From Agaricus subrufescens (taxonomy: Eukaryota > Basidiomycota > Agaricomycetes > Agaricales > Agaricaceae), in NCBI GenBank assembly GCA_029945375.1, contig CM057066.1, positions 744,001 through 808,000 of the forward strand: a stretch of 64,000 nucleotides of DNA, given 5' to 3'. Below, one piece after another: positions 48,297-61,126 of this stretch; position 1 is the first letter of the stretch, and each line of letters opens with the position of its first letter. Position numbers and translations under genes: made by a program. The notes beneath the pieces were generated by a model that ran no database searches, was not told the DNA's origin, and saw nothing but the letters and a program-made list of their open reading frames with translations.

Positions 48297-49533
48297 TCAC
48301 TGAATAGCGCACGAGTAAATTCTATGGCTGGATCGAGTCTTCTGGCTTCAGGCTACAAATCTTCGACTACCAACATTGTATATTAGCAACTAGTCTTGTA
48401 ACATCACATAATTCGAGACTGAAAACTTCGGCATCATCAATACGCTATGGCAATATCCCAATATCAGTTCTCGCAGAAGATCTTGATGCAGGGAGGGCAT
48501 CTACCCCTCGTATTAGTCCTATCCCCTATGTGCGCCCTTCATTCTCTTCACTGACACTACATTTTGGGTGTTCGGATGACTCATGGGCAGTAAATTGTTA
48601 TGGACTTTGCTTCACTGGTGAGTGAGTATTATATCGGGTAACATGTGAGGGGTAAAATCGCAACTTGTGGACCAGTTCAACGACACCAATAATCTGCCCC
48701 TCTCGTTCTTAACTATTGCAACGCAGAGTGATTCCGGAAGTGATTGTCACAGTGTTAGTTGAACTCCTCAGGCAGGTTGATAATCACCAAAAGAGGATCT
48801 CGTTGTCTCATGTTGTCGGTGCTGTTCACTACCCAGCTCATCCAGATTTGTTGAATTCATCAAGTTCGCTCGATAACTGGAATACATTTCTCCCTCTCCG
48901 AGCTTTCTTTTAACACCTTGACCCGGCTTTCACCCCGCGGTTGAAGCGCTGCTATACGCTCCAATAAAAGACCGAACACATGTAACGCAGACATAAATTA
49001 TGGCAAGTTCCTGGAAGTTCCTAAGAAACTATCCTTCTGCCAGGCCAAGGCAGCTGATGATTTGTCCTGTCTTGACTCCACCATTCGAAAAGCTCGAGCT
49101 TGGGAATACCAGATGCCTCTGCATATATGCGACAGTAGACACGGACACAGGAGACGGCCACGGCATAGTCTTACTCCTTCTCTCCTATCTTCCGGTCCCT
49201 AATACCCACAGTACAATTACCGTTTTTGCTTGCCCAACAACTCACTGCCCATATCTGACTATAGCTAAGAAGTGAGAATCATTGATTAGAATCCGAGCTG
49301 CGGGAAGTAGTTGCGTCGGTCAAGCCTATAAGGAACTTGGAACCTCCCGCCGCTGTTTCTTTTCTTCACTGTGGACGTACCATTACCCTCCTAAGATCAG
49401 CAGCACATTTATTTCCATTCAAATTTCACAAGTCCGCGGCACACTCAACACGTGTGATCGTGTATCCTGATCATGAATGAGTCAGATTATATATATATAC
49501 AGTTCTAGTCATATCTTTATTCTCTCACGTCTC
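48297..49533. other. Intergenic region, no gene seen
   Basis: Short ORFs at 48716-48913 and 49000-49275 (+) lack motifs. A TATATATATATA stretch near 49488 lies about 45 bp before the SDR start codon at 49534 and could be its TATA region. Confidence 0.4.
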
Positions 49534-50705
49534 ATGGACAATCCTTCCACCACCAAGAACGGTGCAAATCAGGCAACTTCAAGTTCGTTAATATGGTTTA
49601 TAACCGGAACTTCATCAGGCTTTGGGTATCGCCTGGCAATCATAGCACTCTCTCGGGGAGATCGAGTGTTCGCAACCGCACGTTCCCTTGAGAAGCTTCA
49701 GAAGCTCGTCGACGTGGTTGCTCAAGATCCAGACCAAACAAAGAAAGATAGACTTAAGACCTTCCGATTGGATCTCACTGATTCCGAAGAAACAATAGGG
49801 GATACCGTTCAGAAGGCGGTTGATGTATGGGGTAGGATTGATGTGTTAGTGAATAACGCCGGTATGAAAATTCCTATTCAGTTATCCATGATTGTTGAAA
49901 AATCAAAATCAAATTGTAGGTTGGGGTGGTATGGGTATGATAGAAGAATTCGGGTAACGCCGCTCTCTCTCGTCCCTATATGCGTCCACAATTAATGTGC
50001 CTTTTGGTTATCGTTCGCGGCCTACTTAGGTTATCAGATATTCAACGGTTAATCAACGATAATGTGATGGGCACGGTCAGAGTCACGTTCGCTGTCCTTC
50101 CTTTCATGCGTGCACAGAGATCCGGGACAGTCGTCACTGTCGGAAGTCGATCAGCTTGGAAACCAGAGCGTCCTGTATGCAACACCTCAATTTCGTGGCA
50201 TTGATTAATCTTTGCTTTCCAGGGGATTGGACCTTACGCAATGGCCAAAGCTGCTCTGCATGGTGAGCTATCCTAATCTACTCTTGCGTCTAGAAAGAAA
50301 ACTAAAATATGTTCAGCCTTCGGTGAAAACCTTTCTTCAGAAATCGCACAGTTCAATATTCGTACGCTCCTTGTACAGCCGTCCGCTTTTCGCACTGAAG
50401 GGATCTATTCCAATGGATGGATTTGTGGTAATCCTATTGCCGATTATGACTCCTATCGCGCCCGCGCACAGGCACTTGTTAAGGCTGTACCCGGAAAGGA
50501 ACCCGGAGACCCAATTAAGGCTATGAACGCCTTGGCTGATATCGTTCATGGTGAAGGAGTTAATCGCGGTCGGACTTGGCCAAAGTATTTGATACTTGGA
50601 ACGGCCGCTGATGATGAAGTGAGGGAAAAGTGCGGGATTATTTTAAACACGCTGGATGAATGGAAGGATGTTACAAGGGGTGTCAATTTTGATGATGCGG
50701 CATAA
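49534..50705 (+). CDS. Short-chain dehydrogenase/reductase (classical SDR)
   Basis: Five exons, about 300 residues. The start at 49534 (MDNPSTTKNG) was preferred to an upstream in-frame ATG because the extension (SQIIYIYSSSHIF...) is low-complexity and overlaps the TATA-like run. Motifs: cofactor loop TGTSSGFG with WFI before it, acidic LDLTD, NNAG (completed across intron 1, giving GWGGMGMIEEFG), the catalytic Ser region VTVGSRSAW, and YAMAK with the catalytic Tyr and Lys in the short exon GIGPYAMAKAALH. The C-terminal exon begins AFGENLSSEIAQFNIRTLLV followed by QPSAFRTEG and ends FDDAA, TAA at 50703-50705. It is an NAD(P)(H)-dependent oxidoreductase whose substrate cannot be told. It lies about 4 kb upstream of four flavin monooxygenases, but nothing shows co-regulation. 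Confidence 0.88.
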
Positions 50706-53700
50706 GATAGGAGTTGATGATAAGGAAAGTCTGGACTTTTCCTTGTAGTTGGACATCGAACCCTTTTGCAATGAGGCACTTATTGGATCCTTTCTTTCCG
50801 TTAGCATGTCAGTTAGGGACTTTTCCTTGTCTATGTGAATGCTGTCTATTTTATGTTTGTGGCGTAAGTGGCGATGGACGGAGTTAACGTTTGACGGATC
50901 AAGACTATTATGGTCTCCTTCACCTGTCCTTCACTGAAGTTGAGAACAGTGGCGCCAACTTTTGTATAGTTCTATTGTACCGAGACTGATGTCAAATGCG
51001 AGGTTTAATATCATCAAATGAATAGGTCCGGGTGCTCCATCGAACTGGAAAGCGGGAAGCGACCCCAGGTGACTTCATGGACGCGCATAAAGGCTCGGGG
51101 GATTCGCATCACTCCCTCGTATTTCCACAGATCGAGAATATTAAATTCTGGGACATACTCCATGGCGTTAGTGTATTCAAACCCCACAAGTCGGCACATT
51201 TACTGTGGACCGTCTCGATATATCTGCCGAGAATATGGTCTCCAGTTTCTAAGTTAGATGTCCCAAGGTAGGGTGCCAAGTGAGGGGTTTAGACCATGGT
51301 ACGGCGAGTTTGAAGTTTCATTCCTTCCCGAGAGATGCCAAGTTGTGTTTATCACAGCACAGAGAGTATACTACAAGATTATTTATTGATTGCGGAGGAC
51401 CAGAGTTATCGTGGAGCACTACGCCTGCATATTGACCGCAACTTTTTTTTCAGAATATAGCAACAACCCTTCGTTTCACCGTTGGACGACTATCATACTT
51501 GATTTAGCCACAAAATAAAGTAAAGGAAAATGAACAAATAAAGTCGATCCGGAGAAAACCTTAGGCTAGTGAAAAGTTCTGGTTGGCAACAGTAAAAAAA
51601 TACGCAAGGTCCCGAGTTGTGGGGAACACACCAAGACTACGGCCAAGTGAACGTGCCGGTACCACGGCAAATATAGGGATGACAATAATTCCAAAAGGTC
51701 ATATGCTATTTCATTTTAAAAGTCCATACCACGCATCATGAATTACCAGTAATTTCCTGCGCGCCAACTACGGGAATGTGACCATCCGATCGCATGGTGG
51801 TGAGTTAGATGTAATACCAACTACTCTGATAGAAAGTATATGATTACAGGTGCTCGATTAGGTGTGCATTAGAGTAATTTAACCGTAATTAGTATAAGGG
51901 ATTCGAAGTGGTCGGACCGAATTCAGAAAGTATCCTTACTTTACCATGTTTTATTTCCTTAGTTGATAGGATGATTTATCTAGAGAATTACGTAGCTGAG
52001 CTCAGTACGCTAAGACCCTGCAGGACGCTTGTGACACATTATGGCAAAGTACTCGATCAAGGGTCTCACGGGAGAGATATAGACTTCCGTAGGGATGTAC
52101 AGAAGTTAGTGGAGTCGTTGATCGAGTCAAACATTTGCCGCTCCGGCTCATTTCTATCCATCCACTACTCGGGCACAAAAATTGGAAAGGCTGCATTGGC
52201 GGTTTTGGGTTAGGCGGTTTTGGGAATAGCTATCTGTCAGCTTGTCAAAAAAAAAAAATTGAATATAATTTTTCTGGAATGTTAGATGCAATAGCTTGAA
52301 AGGTCGGAAGAAATATACTTCTATAGAGTTCAGGATTAAGTATCATTGACAGAAGCCGTTTGTCGGACGAACTATGATCCACGGCCGGCGCACCAGAGGA
52401 AAAGTTAATCTGACACTTAAATGAACGAGATCTCGGGTGGCGTTAAGAGTCTCCAAACTATGCACCTCTTGGTAATCCTAAGCGTTGCAGTCAGGGCTCC
52501 TTTGCAGCTGGTGTGGCCGGATAGATGAGGGGTAAGTATATTAGCCTTCAGGGAGTGACCCACATATATTATTTTGGTCGCGACTACCTGTGACATCGCT
52601 TAAGTGGCGTTAATTAACGCCTGTTGTATTGATCTTTTCTGATGGTCCAAAAAGTCTCGACCAAGTTGGACAGCCTAAGGCTTTTAGACACCATAATCAA
52701 GGCAGTCAACGATCTGTTTTAAGCACAGATAGGCTTATCCTCCATGTCTATCGGATAGATGGTCATATCACTGGGCTGATGTGACTGGCCTGATATGGTT
52801 TTAACATTATTGAAAGCACAGGTTACATAAATAGGGCCTGATACGTTATTGCGCATTGAACTTTCCTGTTCCTTCGTTCATCAATATCATGTCAGCAAGT
52901 ACCCAAGACGGAACTTAATGATCTTTGACTTTATAGGGTGTTTTACATGTCACAAAACACATGATAGTGGGAGATTGAGTGCAAGAATCAACAATTGATA
53001 GTAATTGATATTACTCGCCTAAATTTCATCTACGCAGCAGCAACCACGTCCAACACACCTCGAAGGAAACACGTAAGCTACTGCCGTAAGGGCACTTTCT
53101 CAGCGCGCCACGCACGATAACCGATTTGACAGACCGGTCTCACATGTGCACGAGCGGAGGCTCCAGTTCTCGTAACCGTACTAAGCCGTTTTGACTCCGT
53201 CATAAAGGACCGGAATCTAAACTGTGGTAGAGCATAGATTTGGCGAGGGTTACTATAAGTCTCAAATCGTTCCGAATAAAATGATCGGGATACAAGAAAC
53301 ACCTCACTCAGGATATTGCCTCGGTAGAAATTTTAACTTTGCTCCAAGCCTGGAACCGGCTCAAGTGAGTGCAATCAAAACCGAAAAATGGATGTTCTCA
53401 CCAACTTCCCGATTCTTGCTCAACTCAGTGCCTCCTTTCCTGCCGCAGTCTTCTCTGTGCCGACACTATCGCCCTTGTGCTCCATGGTCTGATTCTCCAA
53501 TCGTTTCACCCCTTACTTCCGCCATCGTTTGGCTTAAATTCGGCCGTTTAAGTGCAGAGCGGTGGCGAGTAAACCAACGAAACTGCCCGTAGATGCCTAG
53601 GTCAATCCTGCTGAGTTCATGTGACTGATTCCCGAGGTTCGTACAAGGTCCCAGGAGCATATTTGGTTCGCCAGGTTCCATTTTGCGGAGGAATCAGACT

Positions 53701-54514
53701 TCTGGAATGGTGTCATGGGCCGGCATCCTTTCTTGCTACCCGAGAATGACAGGCATGGGAGGTACCTTGAGGAAGATACGGCTCTAAAAGTAAAATTAGC
53801 GCACTTGTATAATGTGGGTGGGTTCACCACCTGAGTAGAAAATAGCCAACGATAAGGAATATGGAGTAAAGCTTGCCCTTATACAGCCGTTAGATATGGC
53901 TCTCCCCAAGGCCCGGGCTCTTTTCGCTTGCCATAAACAAGAATTGTGACTAGACTCCGTCTGCGAGGAAAGCCAACAGTAAACGTTGGTCCTGGATGCT
54001 CGGACATAAGCATGATGTTTGTGCGTGGGATTGTCCTTCCTAACCCAGTTTTCGTCGTGTGGCTTTCCCTGCATAGGCTCCAAGACTCGAAAGCCAGTTT
54101 TTTCCCTTCCAAGCTTGGCTTTTGAGCGTAGAAACGGTGATGTCGCCTTTAACGAGGGATTAATTCAGCGTGATAACGATGCTTCAAACGCTTTCCCACA
54201 AGGAAACCTGTCTAACAGCCGCCACATTACATAAATAACGTTGACTACCTTCTGGGCATATATCTCAATCTGGCCTGAGCATTGCATCTTTTGCGTGGGT
54301 CTGAACTTTGAACCCAGGTGTACTCCTTTGTAAACGCACCAATTAATCGGTTAGGATTCGCGCTCTATCTTTGGCTGGATTCAGCAAAACCGTTTCGTCT
54401 ACATTTGTACAAGGTGCTATCATATACAGAATATAAAATGGGGGATCACATCCACCACTTCCCAGCAATCTTCCGACTAACTTCAGCACATTTTGACTTA
54501 CACCGACATCTGTA
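50706..54514. other. Intergenic region, no gene seen
   Basis: 3.8 kb with scattered ORFs (51908-52213 +, 53224-53592 +, 53597-54112 -). None shows a family motif, a plausible intron chain or paralogy to the flanking monooxygenases. An A-run near 52248 and AT-rich sequence suggest non-coding DNA. Confidence 0.4.
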
Positions 54515-56349
54515 ATGGTTCAGCAAGAACGTACTCGTGTGGCCATCATGTACGTTCTGGTCCTTTTCACCACCACGCTAGCTCTTACACCAGACACGAC
54601 TCGTAGAGGAGCGGGCATTGTGGGCCTTACCCTGGCAATCGCCCTCAACGCCTTTGATAAAGAACAAAGACTGGCCATCGACATCTACGAGAGTGCTACC
54701 GAATTGGGTGAAATTGGGGCTGGCATTAATGTCTGGCCACGGACATTGGCAATCTTTAAACAAATCGGTATTGAAGACGTTCTTGTCCCCCTGCTTGATC
54801 ACATTCCGGACCTCGAGCCCCGTACGTCTTTTTTTTTCTCATGCCTTTGGGCCAATAAAGTTGATGTCCCTGTCCCTGTCGGTCCCAGGGGTTATATTCG
54901 CAATACGGAAAGCAGACGAAGAGAATGGGTATTCGGTATATGATACTATGAACAATGGTGACTAAACTATTAAAGGGTTGTGTTTATAGTGAAACTGATA
55001 TGGAGACCAGGTGGAGCCCTCCGTATCCATCGGGCTCATCTTCAGAACACTCTCATCCAACATCTGCCACTACCAGGGTCGAAAGCCCAGGAATTCAACA
55101 GCGAGTGTAATCTATATCTGTCGCACAACATAGCCGACTATAGCTACGCTACATCGATCCATGAAGGTCCAATCACGCTCCAGTTTTCGGACGGCAAGCC
55201 GTCGAGGATGTGCGACATCCTTGTGGGCGCTGATGGTATCAAGTCGACCCTTCGCCCACTATTTTTATCCAGGTTACCAAATCCAGAAAAGTATTTAAAC
55301 TGTTACAGGCCGATGTGGAAAGGACTTGTAGCGTATCGTGGGCTTGTACCGCGGGAAACATTGGAAGTAATATCTCCTGGGCATAGAGCCCTCACACATC
55401 CTGGACTCATGGTGAGGATATTTGCTCCTCCTTATCCTATCATTGGTTCTCTGAAATTTCTCCGTTAGTATAGTGGGAAAGGTCGCGTAAGCTTCTTTAT
55501 TTATAGCCGAAGGCTGTTCCTGACTTCTCTATCACTAGTACGCGGTCGTCTATCCGGTATCCAATGGGAAATTCATCAACGTTGTCGCTATTGTCCATGA
55601 CAATCCCACAAATTCGACAGTGTGGGAGGGACCATGGAAAGTGAATGTAACTCAAAGTGAATTCTTTGAAGCATATAAAGGCTGGGACAAGGAAGTCTTG
55701 GATCTGATTCGTGTCAGTCTCATATGGTGCTACCGGTCGGCTATACTGACATTTGATGCCTATCTGACGTTAGTGCATTGAAAGCCCCACTAAGTGGGCA
55801 CTCCATGCTGTTGATCATTTTGATACCTATGCAAAGGGGAGAGTGTTCTTGATCGGTGATGCAGTATGTGACCTCCCGCCATAGATTGCATTGCTTCTAC
55901 TAAACCCTTTTAGGCTCATGCAATGCTTCCACATCTTGCAGCAGGGGCTCACGTTGGTATAGAAGTAAATCGATTCCTTGATTATCTTGAACCAGTTTCT
56001 CAAAGTCTCTGTTGTATAGGACACATATATCTTGGCGTCCCTAATCACACATTCTTCGATCCCCACCAAGCCGTCAATGCCATATGTCAGCAAAATCGCT
56101 AATATCTACAATTTAATTCGTAATCCTGCAGCGATCGCTATGTCAAAGTCAACTGAAGAAACGGGCTTTCTCTGTAACTTCGAACATCCAGGACTCGAGG
56201 AATTCAAAGTCGGAGATCATATTCCCAAAAACCTTTTGGTTCAAACAGGCCGTACTATGGAGAAAAACTGGGCTTGGACTACGATGTATGCGGATGCCGA
56301 TAGGATCAGAGCAACCACACTTCTTGAAGGTCCCGGAGCGGTGTTGTAA
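54515..56349 (+). CDS. FAD-dependent monooxygenase, salicylate-hydroxylase-like, copy A
   Basis: Eight exons of about 460 residues. Exon 1 (MVQQERTRVAI) splices into the Rossmann motif GAGIVGLTLAIALNAF. Then DIYESATELGEIGAGINVWP, the FAD/GAGI block. Further exons give VIFAIRKADEENGYSVYD, GGALRIHRAHLQNTLIQHLP, the DG motif CDILVGADGIKSTLRPLFLS, GLVAYRGLVPRETLE and HPGLM. Then YAVVYPVSNGKFINVVAIV; the C-part has KGRVFLIGDA | AHAMLPHLAAGAHVGIE. The end is GPGAVL, TAA at 56347-56349. Family members hydroxylate or decarboxylate aromatic acids using NAD(P)H and O2. After GDA the usual PxQGAGAGxxIED loop is changed to PHLAAGAHVGIED, lacking the Gln-Gly. The reading frame is intact. Substrate unknown. 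Confidence 0.85.
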
Positions 56350-57294
56350 ATTCATTGCTTAGAGCTTCCCGGATCATATTGATTATAGTGTATTATTGGA
56401 CGGATTTTCACAGCGTCTGTAAATACGAATATTTCCTAGATTTTAGTTCATTTGAAACTGAGCTCCTTTATAATTAAGGCTATCAATCAGTTGCCAATCC
56501 CGTTCCAAATTTCGATGTAAGTGCAAGAGAAGTCGTCCAATGTCGAACTCGGCTGGAAAATACGGTGAGAGGAGGGAGGGGATTGATAGGTTATAGAAGT
56601 TATACGCTTAGACTCCGCATGTATATTGTTCCCATCGCGCATCTTCAGTCTTTCTATAGCTTTAATGAATACTAATAGGTATTGCCCATTAACAACAAAG
56701 ATCACTATCACTATAGGAGAATATATGAATCGAAGGTGCTCAACTAGGTTGGCGCTTCAGGATCAAGTTGTAGCATTACCGTGGCTAGTAGGTTGCTTGA
56801 CGTTTTCAACTCGGCGCACTTCCTTGAACAGGCCCGCTCTTCTACTGGTGACGTGTAATTGATTGGTTGGCACTGGATCTGTTTGGGTTTCACTGGACGG
56901 ATATGCCATATAAAGCTAAATGGTCCGATGACGAGTTAGGAAGACGAAAAGGCATCAGCTGGCCATCTTAAATGAACAGAAGGTATGTGGTGTTCATGGC
57001 TAATTTCGTAACATCCGTACCGCAGGAAGGACTCTACTCATTTAGCGATGTATCCTCATGAAGGGTGGACTTTACCATGGCGGACTCTGATCGATCCCAG
57101 GCCCCAATCTTTGAAAGTTCCAGCTTTCCTTCAAGAGTTCTCAGGCCGCATCCTTCCCACTAGGTGCAACTATTTCGATCCTTGCTTCTGTAGCGATGTT
57201 TCCATATTTTGTTTCTGATGTCGTATAAATCTAGGTTGTCCAACAAATCTGAGCTTCTGAGTCACTCTCAACTTTGAACGTCTCATATTGAACC
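56350..57294. other. Spacer between monooxygenase copies A and B
   Basis: No gene. Short ORFs only. It should contain the promoter of copy B. Confidence 0.45.
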
Positions 57295-59119
57295 ATGCCA
57301 CCAAATGAAAGAACGAACATAGCTGTCATGTGCCTTCTTCCTGTTTCCTGCTGATTGTTCGTGACACTGACATCCATTATAGAGGCGCGGGTATAGTTGG
57401 CCTTTCATTCGCTGTGGCGCTCAATGCTCTTGACAAAGATTGCAAGTACTCAATCGATCTTTATGAGTCCGCACCCGAATTATCGGAAATCGGTGCTGGA
57501 ATCCACATATGGCCCAATACGCTGAGAATTCTGAGAGAAATAGGCTTGGAGCAGACCTTGATTCCAGCTTTCGATCATCATCCTGACCTTGAGCCACGTG
57601 AGCCTCTTGCGTTTTGGTATGGATAGAACTTGACGAGGATCTGTACTAGGCATCATCTTCAGCCTACGGAAAAGCGACCGGAATGAGGGATATGATGTTT
57701 ATGACGTCATGAATGATGGTAGGATCACAACCGCTCACTGTTCCGCCTTTAGAAAAGCTGAAGTACATTCGAGGTGGCGCTGTTCGAATTCACAGGGCAG
57801 ATCTTCAACGAGGGCTCATTCAACACCTTCCCTTACAAAACTCGAGTACAGTTCAAATCAACAGCACATGCACCCTCCATCTTTGTCACCGTCTCAAGGA
57901 TTATACCTATGAAAGCCCGGATGGTACCGGCCTCCTGACTCTTCACTTTGACGATGGTAAACCTGCTACTACATGTGACATATTAATTGGTGCCGATGGA
58001 ATCAAGTCAACTATGCGCCAGCTCTTTTTATCCAGATTACTGAACCCTCAGAGATATGAGAAGTATGTTGAAACTAGTTGGTCCGGTATTGTTGCATATC
58101 GTGGCCTCGTCTCGAGGGATGACTTAGAACAGAGTTATCCTGGACACAGAATATTGACGCACCCTGGATTATATGTGAGTTTTTTAAACACGATAATTGG
58201 GCATTTTATAAAGTCAATTAATAGTACATTGGCAAAACGCGGGTTTGTCGGAACGCTACTCCCAATTTTCGGCGGAAAGCTTATACACACCTCGTTTCAA
58301 ACCATTTTAGTATGTACTTATGTACCCCGTTTCTGGAGGAAAATTCGTGAACGTCGTCGCAATTCTGCGAGAGAATCTCAATATCACCAAAGCCTGGGAG
58401 GGTCCCTGGAAGGTTAATGTCACCCAAGACGAATTTCTTGAAGTATACAAAGGCTTCGAGGAAGAACTGTTGGCCCTCTTACGTGTATGTGCTTGATCTT
58501 GACATATTGCCTTGTGCACTTCTCATGGAACTCAAGTGTATCAAAGCCCCAACGAAGTGGTCATTGCAGCTGTTGGATCATCTTGATATTTTTGCGAAGG
58601 GAAGAGTCATTTTAATGGGTGATTCTGTACGTGTTATGGTCACTCATTCTTTTGAGTCTTGAACGAGATTTATTAGGCACACGCTATGCTTCCACACTTA
58701 GGCGCGGCTGCCACAGTTGGCATGGAGGTACAGTATAATATTTCGTCCTGTTTGGGCTCTTACCCAACGCTGACCTCTTTGTTTCCCAGGCTGCCTATGT
58801 TCTTGCCTCTATTTTAACCCACCGTTCAACACCTCGTTCCCCTTCAACAGAACATATGAACTTAATCTCAGATATCTACAACACTGTCTGTGTTCCTCAC
58901 GCTATTCATATGTCAAAGATCTCTACGGAGACTGGAAAGATACTCAGCCTCCATACACCCGAATTTAATGGATATGAGTTAGGTGATGATATTCCAAGAG
59001 ATCTATTGGTGGAAGCTTTTAGAAAGGTAGAAGAGAATTATCGCCTTTGGACTACTTCAGACCCGGATGATTATCGTAGGAAAGCAGAGGAGTTATTGCA
59101 GGAGGGATTGGTTTTGTGA
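57295..59119 (+). CDS. FAD-dependent monooxygenase, salicylate-hydroxylase-like, copy B
   Basis: Same eight-exon plan as copy A, about 460 residues. MPPNERTNIAV joins to GAGIVGLSFAVALNALDKD. The GAGI block is DLYESAPELSEIGAGIHIWP. Further motifs are IIFSLRKSDRNEGYDVYD, GGAVRIHRADLQRGLIQHLP, TCDILIGADGIKSTMRQLFL, GIVAYRGLVSRDDLE, YPVSGGKFVNVVAIL and FAKGRVILMGDS | AHAMLPHLGAAATVGME. The end is GLVL, TGA at 59117-59119. The residue after GD is Ser rather than Ala, and the loop reads PHLGAAATVGMEA instead of PxQGAGAGxxIEDA, so two FAD-contact positions differ from the consensus. The frame is open throughout. It ends 154 bp from the 3' end of copy C on the other strand. Confidence 0.85.
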
Positions 59120-59273
59120 AGGTTCACATATTCACAGCCAAAGCTAGTAGGGTAATACCAGTACCTTGATCAGTTCGCACACAAACGCATATACATAAGA
59201 AGAGTCTTTGACGCGTTAGATGACGTCTTAAATGCTGAAGGCCATAGGGTCTCGCTTATTACATCTTCCCTTT

Positions 59274-61126
59274 TTACGACATAGTTGCAACCTGTTTATC
59301 CAGATAATCTAAGGCGATCGCACGTTCCGTTTCAGGATCTGTATTTGTCCAGCTCCAGCTCTTCTCAACAACGCTGAATGATTCCTCCAACATGACCCTA
59401 GGGACATCATCACCCTCCTGAAAAACTTCAAAACCGGAGGTCTGTAGTGTACACAGGTGGCCTTGTCTTATTGAATCCTTCGACATTGCAATGGCGTGCG
59501 GAACGCGCACACGATTGTGAATATCGGCAACTTGATTGATCCAGAGGTTCGAGAATAATTGGTGATTGGATGAATGAGTAAGGAGTGACGCCAGGGCATA
59601 AGCATCCTATACTACCCCATGAGGTTAACATGTTGTTTAAACCATTGGGAATGACTGACCTCGATGCCAGTACCAGCGCCTGCACCTTGATGTGGAACCA
59701 TGGCATGAACCTGTGACAATTCAGCAATCGAATAGTAATCATCAAAATATTAAAACAAATACCGCATCTCCCATCAAGAATACCCGCCCCTTTGCAAAGA
59801 TATCTAAGTGATCGAGGTGATTTATTGGGGATTTCATTGGCCGCTCGATGCACTAGTAGCTGGCTATCAGCCTGTAATTAGCAAGCCCACGAAGTAGAAC
59901 GCACAGAAATGAGTGCCTGCACCTCTTCCTCCCATCCTTCGAAATGGCCGAAAAATTCGGCTTGATCCACGGCTACGTTCGGTGATCCTCTCCACACTGT
60001 GTTGTCTTTACTCAAGTCAACGGCTCCCACAACATTAATGTGTTTGCCTCCCGATATTGGGTATACCACAACGTGCTGACAGAGCCTCAGAGCTTTATTT
60101 AATCGGACACTTACGTTACCAAGCTCACCTTGTTTTTTCCAATGTACTATTCAACAGTGTTGAAAACACAAACTTTGAATAAGAATCACAATTGAGTCTC
60201 ACCATAATTCCAGGATGATCGAAAATTCTATGATTAGGGAAGACCTTTCTCAATTCTTCTTGTCCAGCCAGTCCACGATACGCAACTAAACCCGACCACA
60301 CCGGATCCATATACCTCTCATATTGCAGTGGATTTGGTAACCGTTTCAGAAAGAGAGACCGAGCAGTGGACTTGATGCCATCAGCTCCGATGAGAATATC
60401 ACACGTTGCACTGGCTCTGTCCGCGAAATGTAGTGTGATCGGGGGAGAATAGGGTTCCGCAGATTCTGACGGAGTTGATGCCTCTGTATAGTCGATGAGG
60501 CGGTGGGAGAGGAGTTGATATTTCTGTATAGTCGATGAGGCGGTGGGAGAGGTGAAAGTTACAAATACTATTGATTTTCATGTCGGAACCTGAGAGTGGG
60601 AGACATTCAACGAGAGTCCGCTGAAAATCGGCTCTATGAATTCGCATTACTCCTCCTGGGAAAACCGGATATCATTCGTATGTCGGGTAGAAACCAGCAC
60701 CGCTACACTTACCCTCCTTCATAACATTGGTCACTTCAAATCCGTTTGTTTGGTCGGCTTTCCTGACTTCGAAAACAACACCTTCAAGTATATTGAGTTC
60801 AAGCCTTGGGAATGGAGAAATGACGTACGGCGTTCCATGTCCGGATGGTGGTCGAGCAACGGAATCAAAACATCCTTCATACCTATCTTCTCCAAAATTC
60901 GCCATGTCCTTGGCCACAAATTGATTCCAGCACCGATCTCAGAGAGTTCTGGAGCCGCTTCATACAGATCTATTGCAAACTTCTTTTCCGTATCCAATGC
61001 ATTGAGGGCAACTGCAAATGTTAGCCCGACCAGGCCAGCGCCTCTAACGAAAAGTTGATCTAAATTTAGTAACTCTTTATGATAAACTTACATTATTGCT
61101 ATATGTATACGATCTTGTTCTGACAT
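59274..61126 (-). pseudogene. FAD-dependent monooxygenase, copy C, frame-shifted by a 40-bp duplication
   Basis: Read from MSEQDRIHIAI at 61126, splicing into GAGLVGLTFAVALNAL, then DLYEAAPELSEIGAGINLWP, VVFEVRKADQTNGFEV and MRIHRADFQRTLVECLPLSG. At 60552-60483 a 40-bp tandem duplication (30 identical bases plus a nearly identical 10) adds 40 nt, which is not divisible by 3, just after LSHRLIDYTE. Without it the frame continues into TCDILIGADGIKSTARSLFL; with it the frame runs into TGA at about 60400. Downstream exons are all open and spliceable: GLVAYRGLAGQEELRKVFPN, VVVYPISGGKHINVVGAV, FAKGRVFLMGDA, VHAMVPHQGAGAGTGIE and the last exon to TAA 59274. Copy D has one copy of this segment. Everything else looks functional, so loss may be very recent or strain-specific. 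Confidence 0.78.
60473..60552. repeat. 40-bp tandem duplication inside monooxygenase copy C
   Basis: TCTGTATAGTCGATGAGGCG occurs at 60483 and again at 60523, and each copy continues GTGGGAGAGG. The preceding GAGTTGAT plus two variable bases is also duplicated. Period is exactly 40 nt. The paralogue at 63181-63215 has a single copy (TGTGTAGTCGATGAGGCGGT). Confidence 0.9.

Noticed and set aside
59281..61058. Short plus-strand ORFs opposite monooxygenase copy C
   Set aside because: They run antisense to paralogous coding exons and recur opposite copy D, so they are shadows.
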